A stretch of 64,000 bases of DNA from positions 620,001-684,000 of the forward strand of contig CAJQUW010007240.1 in assembly GCA_907163375.1 (NCBI GenBank), in the 5' to 3' direction. Each line of letters opens with the position of its first letter. Positions within the stretch are counted from its first letter, which is position 1. Below the pieces are notes generated by a model. The model made no database searches and had not been told where the DNA came from. It was given only the letters and a program-made list of their open reading frames with translations. The DNA is from Prostheceraeus crozeri (Eukaryota; Platyhelminthes; Polycladida; Euryleptidae). The position numbers and the translations under genes are program-made. Shown piece after piece: positions 9,828-21,860 of the stretch.

Positions 9828-9913
9828 ATCGGCATATTTCGATGTACTTTGACATTCGGTTCGTTTTTGTGAGGTATCTGTTCACATGCTTTGACATTGT
9901 TTTAAGAACTCAT

Positions 9914-9950
9914 ATATATGTATGTATATATATATATATATATAGATATA
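9914..9950. repeat. TA microsatellite
   Basis: TA repeat at the outer end of the right PLE copy, mirroring the TA tract at the outer end of the left copy. Confidence 0.8.
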
Positions 9951-10419
9951 TAAACAAAAAGTTAGACGAGGCCATTAAATGAGATCTTATTGTGACAATA
10001 TTTCGACTGTCTCTTTTACAAATCTGATGGTAATTCACGTACAACCATCAGACTTATAAAAGATTTGTACCATCAAACTATTTCTGCAATCAGACTTGCA
10101 AAAGAGAAAACTAAACTTACAAAAAACCCAGAATTACTAAGAATTTTAAATTCACCAGTAAATCAAGTTGAATATATCCGAAATCATGTGTTTCTATCTT
10201 GAAGATGTTTTCCTGTTTGGGCACTTTCGGCAAACCGTTTATTTATAGTAGCTCTCCATTTTAAATCCCATAAAAGCGCATTTTCTTTTACTGTTGAGCA
10301 ATGCCTGAACTTCACACAATATTTCTTGATTAGATTCAAGGTCGTTTTTATATATACATTTACTCCATGCTTTATATATACATGTATGTAATTATACAAA
10401 TATTGTGTGCTCTGAAATA
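9951..10419. other. AT-rich spacer, possible old PLE tail
   Basis: No gene is seen. Short phrases such as AATCTGATGG and AATATTTCGACTGTCTC near 9,995-10,040 and paired CATCAGACTT stretches resemble old PLE 3' tails, but coding sequence is absent. Confidence 0.3.
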
Positions 10420-10870
10420 CAATGTACCGTGTCCGAGTTCTTAATTACAAGTGACCAATTCTGAAATTGAAATGACGATTGCTTAATTACTTCTGGCGCC
10501 TGAATTATAAATGAAGATCTCTCAATTTGAAATAGCCGATTCTTAAATATAAACTACCAATCGGAAATATAAATAGGACTTTCCAAAATAGAAATCGTCT
10601 TTTCTGGAATTGTTCAATAAATATGATTCAAAATGAATTATAAATGATATAAAGTCTATATCTTTATTGAATATGACATGATCTGAAATCTAAGTGTTGT
10701 AAATGCAAATGATGTTAGCACACAGAAAATCTTTTCTGAAATTTAATTGCTGACAGCAGAAATATAAATGTTTTAACCTGAAACATAAACTTGTAATGCT
10801 GAAATAAATATGTTGGATTCTTGAAAATAAATGTAGAGTTCTATTATTAAAATGTAAATGGTGGAAAATC
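10420..10870. repeat. degenerate ~20-bp tandem repeat
   Basis: At least 15 consecutive degenerate units of 18-22 bp can be read, with a rough consensus TTCTGAAATATAAATGACC (examples: ATTCTGAAATTGAAATGACG, ATTCTTAAATATAAACTACC, AATCGGAAATATAAATAGG). Units are highly diverged and one or two are longer. The periodicity is the clearest structure in this stretch and is not explained by any gene. Confidence 0.6.
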
Positions 10871-11109
10871 CCAGACTATGTTGCATGCCCGCATGTAAGA
10901 TTAACTGGACATAAATTGAATTCCGTCAGTCTTATCAAGTGCTTGGTTTCTTATTTAGTTGCTGTATTATTCCTTCAAATTCATCACAATTTATCTCTGT
11001 CAGCAAACAAAGATATTGCCAACGCATGCAGCAACTGTACATCTGAAAATGCGTCATTTAAAATCATTTTTAAAGCTAAAGTTATGTTGCAACGATTGCA
11101 TTAGAGAAG

Positions 11110-11465
11110 CCCTGTGACAAAGAGCGATTACATGGCGATCGCTAGGCCCGATTCGTTCCATCTCTTCCGCTTCATTTGCATCGAATCCATTGCTAGTAGA
11201 ATGGCTTCGAGTACCTGCTTGCCATTTGCAGAAGAATAAAGTCGAAGATCCTCTGCAGCTCCCCTCTTCTCCACATTTCTAAGCTCAACAATCATTGAAT
11301 GGCTGCTGATGGACAGAAGATGACGTCATTATCCGAAAATTTATTCCACGCGCTCTTTTCATTATTGGCACGCGGCACAAAGCGATTCCCGGCCATCGAC
11401 TTTTGAACAATAAAAACGTCGGCGACTTATTAGATCACACCTGACCGCTGTAGAATCAGTAGAGG
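11110..11465 (+). promoter_or_regulatory. candidate promoter and 5' untranslated exon
   Basis: CpG-containing, GC-richer block inside AT-rich DNA. It holds a perfect cAMP-response palindrome TGACGTCA (11,321-11,328), an ATTGGC (inverted CCAAT) and ends with a consensus splice donor (AGTAGAG followed by GTGAGT, donor after 11,465). The next coding exon on this strand is the zinc-finger exon at 23,237, which starts with ATG right after its acceptor. A 5' UTR exon here joined to that exon is therefore plausible, but this is inference only. Confidence 0.3.
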
Positions 11466-12602
11466 TGAGTTGTGAAATGGCAACAAATTATCCTTCTCTA
11501 TCCTAGATCAAATCGTTCTCATCCTTCTATTGTGTACATTATCCTAAGTCCTATTATCGCATTAAGTCTTCCACAAGGTTGATAAACAGGCAGAATTATC
11601 ATTTACTTCTTCGTATTAAAACAATAAATTAAAAACTATTTATAATGAAAATGCAATCATTCCTTTCATAATCCGATATTACAGTGATTGTCGTAGAGAG
11701 GAGCATTGAGGTTTTCTTTCAATACATTATTTCTTTTGAAGTACTGCACATGTATTTCATTTACAAATCTTGTAGAGCATATGAGTCAAAATATGCGTCT
11801 AAATACATGCGCCTGCTTATATTTATTAAATTAGACCTAATACAACACTAGCCAGCGCTATTTGAGTGTGCATTCTTGAAGAGCGCAAAAATCAAGACAT
11901 TTTCAGATGATTTTAAGGAATGTCAGAAAATGTACATTTATATTACACAAAAAAGGAAATGGTGTTTAAGAATCAACTATCTCAAATAATGTTTGTTTGT
12001 TTGATATTTCATAGACTTATTAACAAGCCGAAACATTATTCAAATTCCAAATTGAAAATCTAACATGCTTCGTGGTTGCACAGAGAGTTCATACATTTCT
12101 AGTAAACTAGTAAAGTCAGTTGGTATACGGTATATGCGATCTTTCAAGATAAAAATTCGAAATATTTGTGATTTGGGATACTTTGAATTTCTTTACTGTG
12201 AGCATTCTTTGCAAGCGACATTCTTAATAAAGATTCAGCGAAATCGAAACTAATTTTGTTATTTGTGATAATTCATTCAGAAGGTATATTGAAAATACCA
12301 AATGTATCTCGTATGGGTGGCGACAGCGGTGGGAGAACCATCAATAAAGTTAACGCACTTTTCTTTGCAGGCCAGGTTTTTTAACAGGCAGTGTTTTCAC
12401 AAGCTGGCGTCTTCGGTCAGTTTTTCAATTTAGCACAAATAGTATAGACAAATTAGCTTTTTGAACAAATTGAGAACATGATATCTTCTCGAATGCATTG
12501 GAAATGTTAAATTAGCAATAACTTGAATTCTAATTTCAATATTGATAAGATAAACAACTTCTATAGAGTTTACAAGCAGGAAGCATATCAAAAACTACTA
12601 AA
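11466..12602. other. no recognisable feature
   Basis: AT-rich sequence without supported coding or repeats. It would be intron 1 of the zinc-finger gene if the upstream exon is right. Confidence 0.4.
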
Positions 12603-12763
12603 GTAATTAAAGGTCGTCGATGTAATGATGTTCAAAGTTAAAACTTGTAAAATGACAGATCTTCTTATAATAAGAGATTACTTAGCTCTTATAAGATCGA
12701 CGAAGATCTGTCATTTTACAAGTTTTAACTTTGAACATCAGTACATCGATGACCTTAAATTAC
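12603..12763. repeat. near-perfect long hairpin (62-bp arms)
   Basis: The left arm 12,603-12,664 and right arm 12,702-12,763 are reverse complements with only about four mismatches. Part of the 37-bp loop pairs further (CTTATAA/TTATAAG). A transcript would form an almost continuous ~160-nt hairpin. Candidates are a recent foldback MITE or a small-RNA precursor. No target duplication was identified. Confidence 0.8.
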
Positions 12764-15180
12764 TTTGGGAGCCTTTGCTACGCTTTTTCATAAGAAAATC
12801 ATTATGATCTCCCTCGTTTGGTCAGTTGCGTTTGGAACTTCTACAGTCTGTACCAAACTTAGGAATTAGTCAGTTCCTAGAGGTGGTCCAAGAAACCAAT
12901 TATGTCGTTTTATTCATTCCGCAACATTTGTTTGCTCGATAGGACTTCTCTAATAGTCTGCAAGATAATTCAAGGAATGGGACATGCTGAATTCAGTAGA
13001 CATGTAAGCATTCAGTAGACTCTCTTTGACACACGCTGAAATATCTTTTTGAATAACAGGCTATGTGAGATCTTGTAAAATTAGAAATAACATGTTACTC
13101 AATGCAATATTCGTCGCATTTCTTAATGATAGGTCACTACATTTTCCTTCCGTCATTACTCGTGAGCTATTAGCGTCAGCTTTGAGAAGTTCGTATTCGT
13201 CTGTTAGATTGCAGGTAGAACAGCCCTACATCGATAGAATTATTAAAATAGCATGTTAATAATGATATATTGAAGTCCCTTACTGTATTAACCTAAAGAA
13301 CAAAATTCCCAAAAAAGCGATGTAGCTGTGATATGAAAGCTGAGGGCCGATCGCATACATTTTCTGATCAGCTCTCGATTGTCAGAAATCTCATTATTAT
13401 AGTTACTATACAATAAAATAATGAGCGCGCGGAACATCTATTCAACACAAATGAAATCCATAAATAAACTAACTTGAGAGCAATAACTAAAATGTCTCAA
13501 ATTCTAGCGACATACGCGTAAACATAATACGTAAATTCCATCTTTGTCTACGTACATTTACGGTCGCACATATCCATAGAATAAGTCTACTACCAACCTG
13601 AAACACGAACTGCTGCGTATGTATGTCACTATTTGCACCATTAACAATTATGATAGGTTTGAGCTTCAATTTACTATTGATATGCCATTGCGTGTTTTGC
13701 AGACATCATTCTACTGTAGTATTCCAGTATAATGCATGCACGCATTATAGCAATATGCAACGATTAGGTTGCAAAACTTTCTTAAAGTAGCTATCTAGAA
13801 TCTTACGAAAATGGAAGGAAGTCTAGGAGTTATTGCAGATCCTTTCATTTTATATAGGTTAAGTTATAGTTTAAAAGAAGGATTGAGTACGTCTACATGC
13901 ATGTCACAAGCGTCCATAGTGTAATTGTCCACTAGGACAATTCTATATTATTTTGTTGATTATGTCATGAATAAAATAGCCGCATTTGTAACAAAAACTT
14001 ATTTGTTATGATGCGCAAATGTGACGTGCACTTTGTTCACATGTTCCCTTACAATAAATGATACAGCTTCGTCTTAGATGTCAGTAGTGCTTGGATCTAA
14101 AGTTATTCGCGTTGCAGAGCTGGAACCGTCCGCCGCCTTGGCCGCAAATTTTGAAGACCGGTCGGCGGCAGGCCGGCTTATCATTACTCCGGCCGCTTGA
14201 TTTAATTAGACCCATGTCGACCGCTGACGACATTCAGTCGAGAATAAATTGCTTAGTCAATCATTGCAACATTTAGAGCATGTAGATGTAACATCATTTT
14301 AGAGCATCTACATGTATACATAAATATTGCGAACTGTTCTTTGAACAGTTAAAAAAATGATGACCGGCAACTTACACATGTCATTCAAACTTTGATGATG
14401 TAGTTTCCAGAATCCTATATTCTTTCCTGTGTGAATTTTGGAAGCATTGTGTATTCCTCAGCCTATCTATTGTAAAATTATTCCAGATCTTGAATAATTT
14501 CACTACATGGGATAGTTTATATAACACGTGGAGCTTAGAGATGCGATGAATAATGGATTTCAATGCAACCTGAGGGCTTACTACCCAAACATTTGACATT
14601 GGATCGTGGATAATTTTTTGATAAGTTAACGGTATGCGATAAATTTTGATTGACGTTGTACAGGGACACTCGCTTAAATGAAAAATTGATAAGTTTAGTG
14701 AGCTCATTTTTCCAGACTCCTATACGTCAGCTCGCGGTGATCAATGTAATGATCTGAATTTATTTAAACTGTATTGTATTGTACAAAACATTTCGTTACA
14801 TAAGCTCTAAGTCAGCGATCAAATTGTTCATCTCAGAACTTTTATCGTTAGAGAAACCTTTATTTTATTGGAACTTGGATATGTTGACCGCTCAAAGCCT
14901 TCTTGTGGAGGCGGAATGCAGATATACGGATGTATTATTATCGTATCAATGTTATTATGTCATTGCCTGTTTGGGTCATTATTTTGATTATCTGTTTTCA
15001 ATTTGCTTGTGTTTTATTGACTTTGAAAATGTAGTTAACATCACTACAAATTTTAAAGAAGACCTACAACTCATTGGATGAGTAAATAGGTTATTACGCG
15101 TGTCACTGCTTGTCAGACAAAACATATTATCAAAGTGCGAATATTTGCATTGTATGATATGGCATTGTAATTAATAGTAA
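12764..15180. other. mostly featureless; two GC-rich patches and small hairpins
   Basis: No convincing gene. 14,095-14,230 is a GC-rich patch with repeated CCGGC/GCCGCC motifs. 14,278-14,320 contains CATGTAGATG paired with CATCTACATG. Open frames at 14,381-14,707 and 14,779-15,081 show no family motif. Confidence 0.4.
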
Positions 15181-15418
15181 CTCTTGCTTATCCGGAGTAC
15201 CGGGTGGCCTACCACTCATGCATTTCATGTATGGTTTAACGTCACCACTCCACCTTTCTGGGGGCTTAGACGGTGCTGACATAGTCAGACTTTAATGTGG
15301 ATCGTTGTGATCTTTTAGTGCGGATGCCCTTCCTGACGACTTCCAATGACACTTTCGGACTCCACCGTGGACCGGAAGATCACTAGGCCAAGCACTCAAC
15401 CGCTGTGCCACGGAGACC
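15181..15418 (-). mobile_element. tRNA-derived SINE
   Basis: On the minus strand the unit starts GGTCTCCGTGGCACAGCGG, an RNA polymerase III A box (TGGCACAGCGGTTGAGTG), with a degenerate B-box region about 35 bp further on. Its body includes CAGGAAGGGCATCCGC, a block widely shared by tRNA-derived SINEs of molluscs, fishes and other animals. Length is about 238 bp. It ends near 15,181 and has no protein-coding capacity; movement would depend on a LINE partner. Confidence 0.75.
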
Positions 15419-18400
15419 ATTTCATGTATGCTACATGAAATTGAATAATGTCTAATGGCATAACTTGGCCAAATAGTGTCTGACGATCAAAGCCTTAACC
15501 AACCGGTCCAGCGATGCCAGCTACCGGTCCATCTCCGACCGGCCGGTTTTGAATGCGCCGACTTCTCTGAACGCCGGCCACGGCCGCCTAAACCCCGGTT
15601 GGTTGCAACCCTGCCGCATTGCATACTTTGAAGATAGGCTACAATACAATGTGTTTGAAATGAGCGAAAGTGTGACAATTCTAAATTGGCACTTTATTCT
15701 AAATTTTCAAATTAATTTTTCAGGAAGTATATAATTCAATTATGTATACTGTTCAGTCGATGGCTTTTTTAATTAAATTAAAAAAGCCAAAATTTTTTTA
15801 ATTTTTCTAAATGGCTAAATTTAATCATAATTATCGGAAATGATATTTTCTTTTGTGAATTAGTATGGGTTTGCAGTAGCAGAGAGGGAAAATCTAAAAT
15901 ATAACTAACTTGCGTTAAATGTCAATGGGTAATCACTGATAAGTTTGAAAATGGATATCATGGCAGCCTGAATTAAGGGAATTATTGGTCTTGGATCAGG
16001 GAGGTTCGCTCAAGATTGAATCTGTCAGTCATGTACACAATGCCAAGATTTGACTCTACTTGCCCAACTCTACAAGTTCACATTTGTCCACTTTTTCAAT
16101 TATTCAATTATCCATGCTACCCCACGTGTCGCCAACCATGGGTGTCACTGTCTCGTGTCCATTGAAAAAGGACATCAAAGGTTGTTGGTGATGTTTTTTA
16201 AAAAAAAAACTCTTCAAATTCCTAACCTTGCACTGATGGTTTACAATAATACATCTACCGGTGGGTTCAGAATAATCATACTTCACTTACACATCTTCTT
16301 GAATGCAAATGTTTCATCGTCGGATTTTGGCACAAGCTAATAGGAGGAACTTCATTCGAAAAGTTATACAAAGCATTGTCATATTGCTCACATTCATGAT
16401 GTCTCATGCTGTATTTTCTAGTTTTGGACCCACAGCTTGTATGGCTTTTATCATTTTTGTGCAGATCTATTCTCGCTCCAAGTTCATTCAATCTCATGCG
16501 CTCAGTAACGTTGTGGAATGGGCGCCTGGGGGCGCACCCAAATGTTTTGAGCATCCAAAATTATGCTCCTGCATTCACCTTTACCGCTGAACGTAATGGA
16601 TGAATCTACAATTTTTCAGTTGCTAATCTTAATGTTGGATGCAAAACATGATAATTGATTCAAATTTACATTTATGGATCAACTCGTAATATAGAAAAAC
16701 AAGCTCGAATTTTAGAATAACTTCAATAAGCTTGAATTTTTATATGAACGACATTGCGATTATTGCAAGTAACTTCCTTCGGAAGCTTGATCGCCGGCAC
16801 CCCAGAAATTCTTATTAAAATATACCAGTGTGTTAGCCAGTTGTGAGAGTGATTGCTGCAAACAATTCCTTCTTGAGCTCCTGGGCACCCCCATTATCTT
16901 TATTGACGCCTTCAAACTTTCGGCTTAAACTTCAAGCTTAAGCAGATTTTTCATCTTTAAAGTGTTTACATGTACGATCAATAAGTGTTTACATGTACAA
17001 CCGGATCACATTTTCATGCATTTTGCAATGTAAATATAGATGATACACGTAAATTCGTGTAAATGCATGAGTTACAGCACAGTGTAAGTTTGCAATCTTC
17101 ATGACATGCTTCAAATCTAGTAAGAGTAATTTCACAATTTTTTCTTGTTTAAGCTTGGTTGATTTAGCGATTGCCAAATCATCTCATCATTCCGTGATAA
17201 GTTCCAAGCAATCTCTCCTGCTCCTACCTTTGCACCAATTATGAGTTTTTATTATCTTGTAAAATTGGTGATATCACAATTGTCTACATGCATTGCATAA
17301 TCAGTTCAATTTTTGCATAGTCAATCGTGGAATTTTGCTTTCTTTTGAAGTATTTGCATGCGGCGTCGATATTTTCACATGTTGTTACAACTTATTTAAT
17401 TAAGGCATATCTGTACATGCAATAGCATTTGGCATTGAGCAAATATGTAGTAGGTAGAGTGTCGACTCAAAAAATGTCAGCATACAGTGACAATTTTTAT
17501 ATCAAAAGATTCAGTTTTTGGCGAAGATAAGGTTTTCTGTTGTCTGAAAGAATGTTTGATCTATTTTCAAAAAGCAAAATTTTTGCAAATTATTCCTGTG
17601 TTTGCATACTAGCGATTTGGTACTTCAGACTTTAAGTACTATGAAGCTGATTAGATATCAAAAAGAATGGAAATTTAACAACAAGTGTCCCAATAAAACG
17701 GAAATTGCGCTGATTATCAAGGAAATTCATGAACCGCTCTACAACGCACGCAAGTCTTCATACAAAAGTTAAGATCTCATTCTGCTTCTTTACTCAAATT
17801 TCAAGCTTGCTAACTTAGTAGATCTAATTCATGCATCATCTTGTCCAAATTATTAGATGCATCCTATACGGTCTGTAGAAATCACTGTGTGAAATTGAGT
17901 TATAAATGGTTAGAATGATAATACTCTATGCAGTTAGAATTCGACTATTCATATTTAATTGTGAATTGATGCAGTTTTCGCAGTTATACAATTTTATGAT
18001 TCGCCAGATTAAGCTTCATTTCTTATCTGAATCTGAATAGTATTGAAAAGCATTTACATCCTTCAAGTTACTGGTAATCATTGTCTTTGATTGTGATATT
18101 TTGGTCTTCGCTTTGATATTTTGCTTTTACGCACAATGATTTAAGTGATTAATAGTTTTTCAAGTGTGCTGTATACTGCAAAAATAGAAATTTAGGACTT
18201 TGAAACAAAGCTTAATTACTTTTCCATTATTTGAATTTGGTGTGCTGCCTAAACAGATTTTTTATCCTGTATGTGCATAAGTGTTTATTTGCATGTTTGA
18301 TCAATCGGATCACAATTATGCTATTAAATTAAAGCACAAATTTAAATATTATGTTTTGTCAAATTTTGTCCCTCTTTCTCATTTTTTTTATTTATTTGAA

Positions 18401-21346
18401 AATATATTTCTGAATCTTTTCTCACAACATGCTGGTGCATCAATTGAAAATAAAAGTAACGATTGTTCTGTAGACCCTCACAGACGATGATCTTCAGCAA
18501 GGCCTAGTCTAGTGATGTCAACAACTTGGCGCCCCGAAGTTTTTTGGTTGCAACGCCGCCTCTGCATGCGCCTCTGCATCCGCCTCTGCATACACATATA
18601 GCTTCGATATTAGCTTCAGATATAAGTAACACAAAATCCGAAAATTATATTTCTAATTCTTTTCGGAATTATCTGCCCATTTATTAGAGTCAAAACCACC
18701 TTGCAAATAATGTTATGAAAATCATGTTAATATATTGACTCATATTCAATTAGTTTTTTCTTAGAAAATGTGCCACTCACAACAGTCTCAATAAATTGTG
18801 CAATGTACATCATAGAAGAGGCATTAATTACTCTCATATAATCAAGTTTATTTTAGTGTACAATGTACATAGAATTGAAGCTCGCATGCAGTCAAAGTGG
18901 CATGATGAAGAGTTAGATATCCTATATGGTACTTATTACGCTTGATTTTAATCACACACTAAGTTTACTTTGTGATTGTTAAGAACCTTATGAAGTAGAA
19001 AAACGATACGTGAATGAAAAGCATGCTATCTTCGCATAAATGGCATATTCAATTCATCCACAAATAGCCAAGTTAGGTAAGCCAGAACAGATAAAGACGA
19101 TACAGATTTCGATGCTATGAATTCATGGTTTGAGGTCCGAGACCTACACGGTGAACATGAGATGAAGCAGGAAGAGCTCGCCAATCACGGGACTCAGCCA
19201 ATCAATTTGGTAATTAAATACATTGAAGACATCGTCAATATGACAGACATCAGGTGAGTCCAGTGATGCAGATAATAAACTAGAGTCACACCAGAAGACA
19301 TCTCAGAACTCGGAGGATTTAGAGGAAAGAAGAGGCATGGATACAGAGATACTCAAGAGAAATGCATGACACAGATGGCTGCATGTGTGAGAATTGTGTT
19401 GGATCCTCAGCGGCTCAGCAAAGGGACTCAGAACAAACAGAGACAGCTCTGAGCTCCCACATGTTGCGCAATTTGCGGAGAGATTAATGAATATTGCACA
19501 CGAGGCCTCTAAATTCAATTAGACGCTCGAAGATCAAGCAGTGTAGCATATGGACGAGTCAGCACATCAAATATGCAGCGTTAGCTACTGGCTGATAGGA
19601 TAATTAATGAGCAGCCGTTTTTCTTGATTGCACACCCCCGTCGTACAATTCCACCCAAAATCACAACTGGTCACCGACCTACACCAAACATCTCCCTACG
19701 GAATGAGAGAAGCCGACAGAGATGAGTGTGAGATGCAGGAAAGTGGTGAATTACGAAATGCTAGAGAGGAAATGAGATTGACTTTCTCCTCCTTCACATT
19801 CCACCTTCCATCCTCCATCCTCACAAGTTCGTATTCTTGAATATTGATTCAGAGGGCGATGAAAATTTCTAAAAATTTCTAATTTTTTACTAAGATTTCA
19901 CCCATATTGTTTCCCCAAGTATGAACATAAAGATGATGTTTTCATTGATATGAAAAACAGATTACTTCCCACAAAGCTTCCTTGATCACACAGGAAGCTT
20001 TGTGGACTAAGAAATTTTCCTCGTGCAACAAAGTGAAGTTCTCAGTAGGTGACTGTTGGGAGCTTTAGGTTTTGTATCTTTATTGTTATTAGTGTAGGCT
20101 TGTGTCTTTTATTCTCTGACATTCCGTCCAGTGTTATCTTGATTACTTTTCTTTACTCTGTATGATCATTCTTGATATGTCCTCCATACTACTACTAGTC
20201 GTATTTCCGATATCTTTGGTATTCATGTCAGTTAACACTCTGTCTACGCTTCTCTTTGAATGTCTGAACTGTAATGATCGATGACATGATTCGCTGTGTG
20301 TCTCATTCGCATGATGATGTCCACCGAGGGTAGGACGAAAGATCTCCGACAGAAGAACTAGTTTGTTGTTTTTTCTGGCTAAATTGGCAACATCAGCCAT
20401 TATGGGTTTTCCTCAACATAAAACAAGTACATCTAGCCCGTTGTTCCAAACAAAAAATATGTCTATCACCATAAAAAGGTCACATTCTTGTAAATGAAAT
20501 TTTGTGCCAATTGGATAACTACTTTGAGAACTAAAGGCGCTATTGTGATTGATCTCTGCTGATCAGATATAGCCTGAGTGGTGGTAACATTTTCAGGTGA
20601 TGCGCGACGATTTTTCGCGGTGATTTTTAAAACATCTGAATAAACCGGACTTGGTGATGAAAATGATTAGTAGGATCCTCAGAAATCGTGGAATAATTTC
20701 AATTCACAGATGGTGAGATAGACAAGGCAGCACACCCGCACACGTTAGAAAGACATTCATTTTTCTGAACCTTTCATATTTACCTTGCACTTCAAACTAA
20801 AAATTTCTTATTCAGTAAGCAGCCTACTTGAGGAAATTAGATAAAATTTTCTGCGTCAAGAGAAAATAACCTCAGCTATAAGCTTTCGAAATCCTTTGAT
20901 ATTCACTCTCGCACGTTTAGGCAGATTTTATTCGGCTTATCGAATTGACCGAAATTCAATAAATCCGCAATTTATTTACGGACTTTGCCTATCGAATACT
21001 AATTAAGGACTTTGATGCTGATTATGGTGACCATAGTTTTTTCTCATCTTAAAAGCGTCTGACAGATTTCCAAGCTATTATTCTAGAAAGTTGTAAAAAC
21101 TAAAGATTCAAGTAAAGAACCAAGGAAACTAATCAAGTCAAGAGCAGCGCGGTTAAAAAAATCGAATGTAAAAAGCCACTCTACAGATATAAGTAAAGTC
21201 TTCATTATGAAATAATTTGTGAAAAACCAAAAAGTCTCGTGTGTAAAGAGCTTCGAACAACCCAGAAATTATTATTAATTCATAAAGTAAGAATATAGCA
21301 CAGTTTTGCGAAAATATGCCTTGCTTCGACATTTGATGAGACATGA
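15419..21346. other. long stretch without a supported gene
   Basis: AT-rich. Items seen: a GC-rich patch with repeated CCGG motifs at 15,495-15,610, a GGCTTTTTTAAT/ATTAAAAAAGCC hairpin at 15,760-15,790, and four CCTCTGCAT units at 18,549-18,590. An isolated CAG followed by GTGAGT sits near 19,253, at the end of a G-richer block (19,080-19,620) that could be an unrecognised exon. ORFs of 60-100 residues here lack family motifs. Confidence 0.4.
18545..18592 (+). repeat. short CCTCTGCAT tandem repeat
   Basis: Four near-identical CGCCTCTGCAT-type decamers lie in a row in a region of otherwise unique sequence. Confidence 0.6.
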
Positions 21347-21860
21347 AAATTTTGGGAAACCCAAGTTTCTGGTGGTAGGTCTTAAATAACCTCTATTTTT
21401 TTATCTTACGATATATTTCAACCGTATGTCCAAGGTTATCTTCAGATTGTGATAAACAGAGGTTGCAAATTTTAACAAATATGTACAAATATCGGTGGCA
21501 AGAGATGTGGAATAATTTTGGGTCATGTTTCTTCTTCTGTTTGATGACTTTGGACCTTGATATAAAATCGTTGGAATAGCCATTTGTTTTTAATTTTTCA
21601 TCAAAATCTTTCTGATGTTTTTCGTTGATGACTGGATTGGAGCAACGCTCACTTATGTGATTTCTCTCATTATTCTGTGTACTTTTTGAAGCGTTTCATC
21701 TCCTAGACCATTGATATTTGTACATATTTGTAAAAATTTGAAATCTCTGTTTATCACAACCTGAAGATGAACTTAGACATAAGGTTGAAATATATCGTAA
21801 GATAAAAAAATAGAAATTATTTAAGACCTACCACCAGAAACTTGACTTTCCCAATTTTTT
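21347..21860. mobile_element. inverted repeat of a PLE-like 3' end
   Basis: Arms 21,347-21,490 and 21,716-21,860 are inverted copies with about 85-90% identity, separated by about 225 bp. The inner part of each arm holds CTGAAGATGAACTTAGACAT followed by GGTTGAAATATATCG, close to the conserved hammerhead-like tail seen in many animal PLEs. No coding sequence remains. It resembles the inverted PLE pairs at 7.4-9.9 kb and 42.7-45.3 kb. Confidence 0.55.

Larger units (their letters stand above)
8921..9913 (+). mobile_element. Penelope-like element, right inverted copy
   Basis: The first bases (AAATCTATCCTCTTTTTACG) are the reverse complement of the left copy at about 8,508, and homology runs to about 9,913, where TA repeats begin. 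The copy keeps the YVDD region, linker and GIY-YIG domain but lacks RT fingers. The two copies face head to head around a 412-bp centre. Both share at least one disabling defect at the same place, so the pair probably arose from one parental copy. Confidence 0.85.

Noticed and set aside
10420-10870. CRISPR-like array
   Set aside because: Units are contiguous and degenerate with no spacers, in a eukaryotic setting.
14381-15081. ORFs of 100-108 aa
   Set aside because: AT-rich frames without recognisable domains or conservation cues.
20143-20400. 85-aa minus-strand ORF
   Set aside because: No family motif, no splice context; could not be told from chance.
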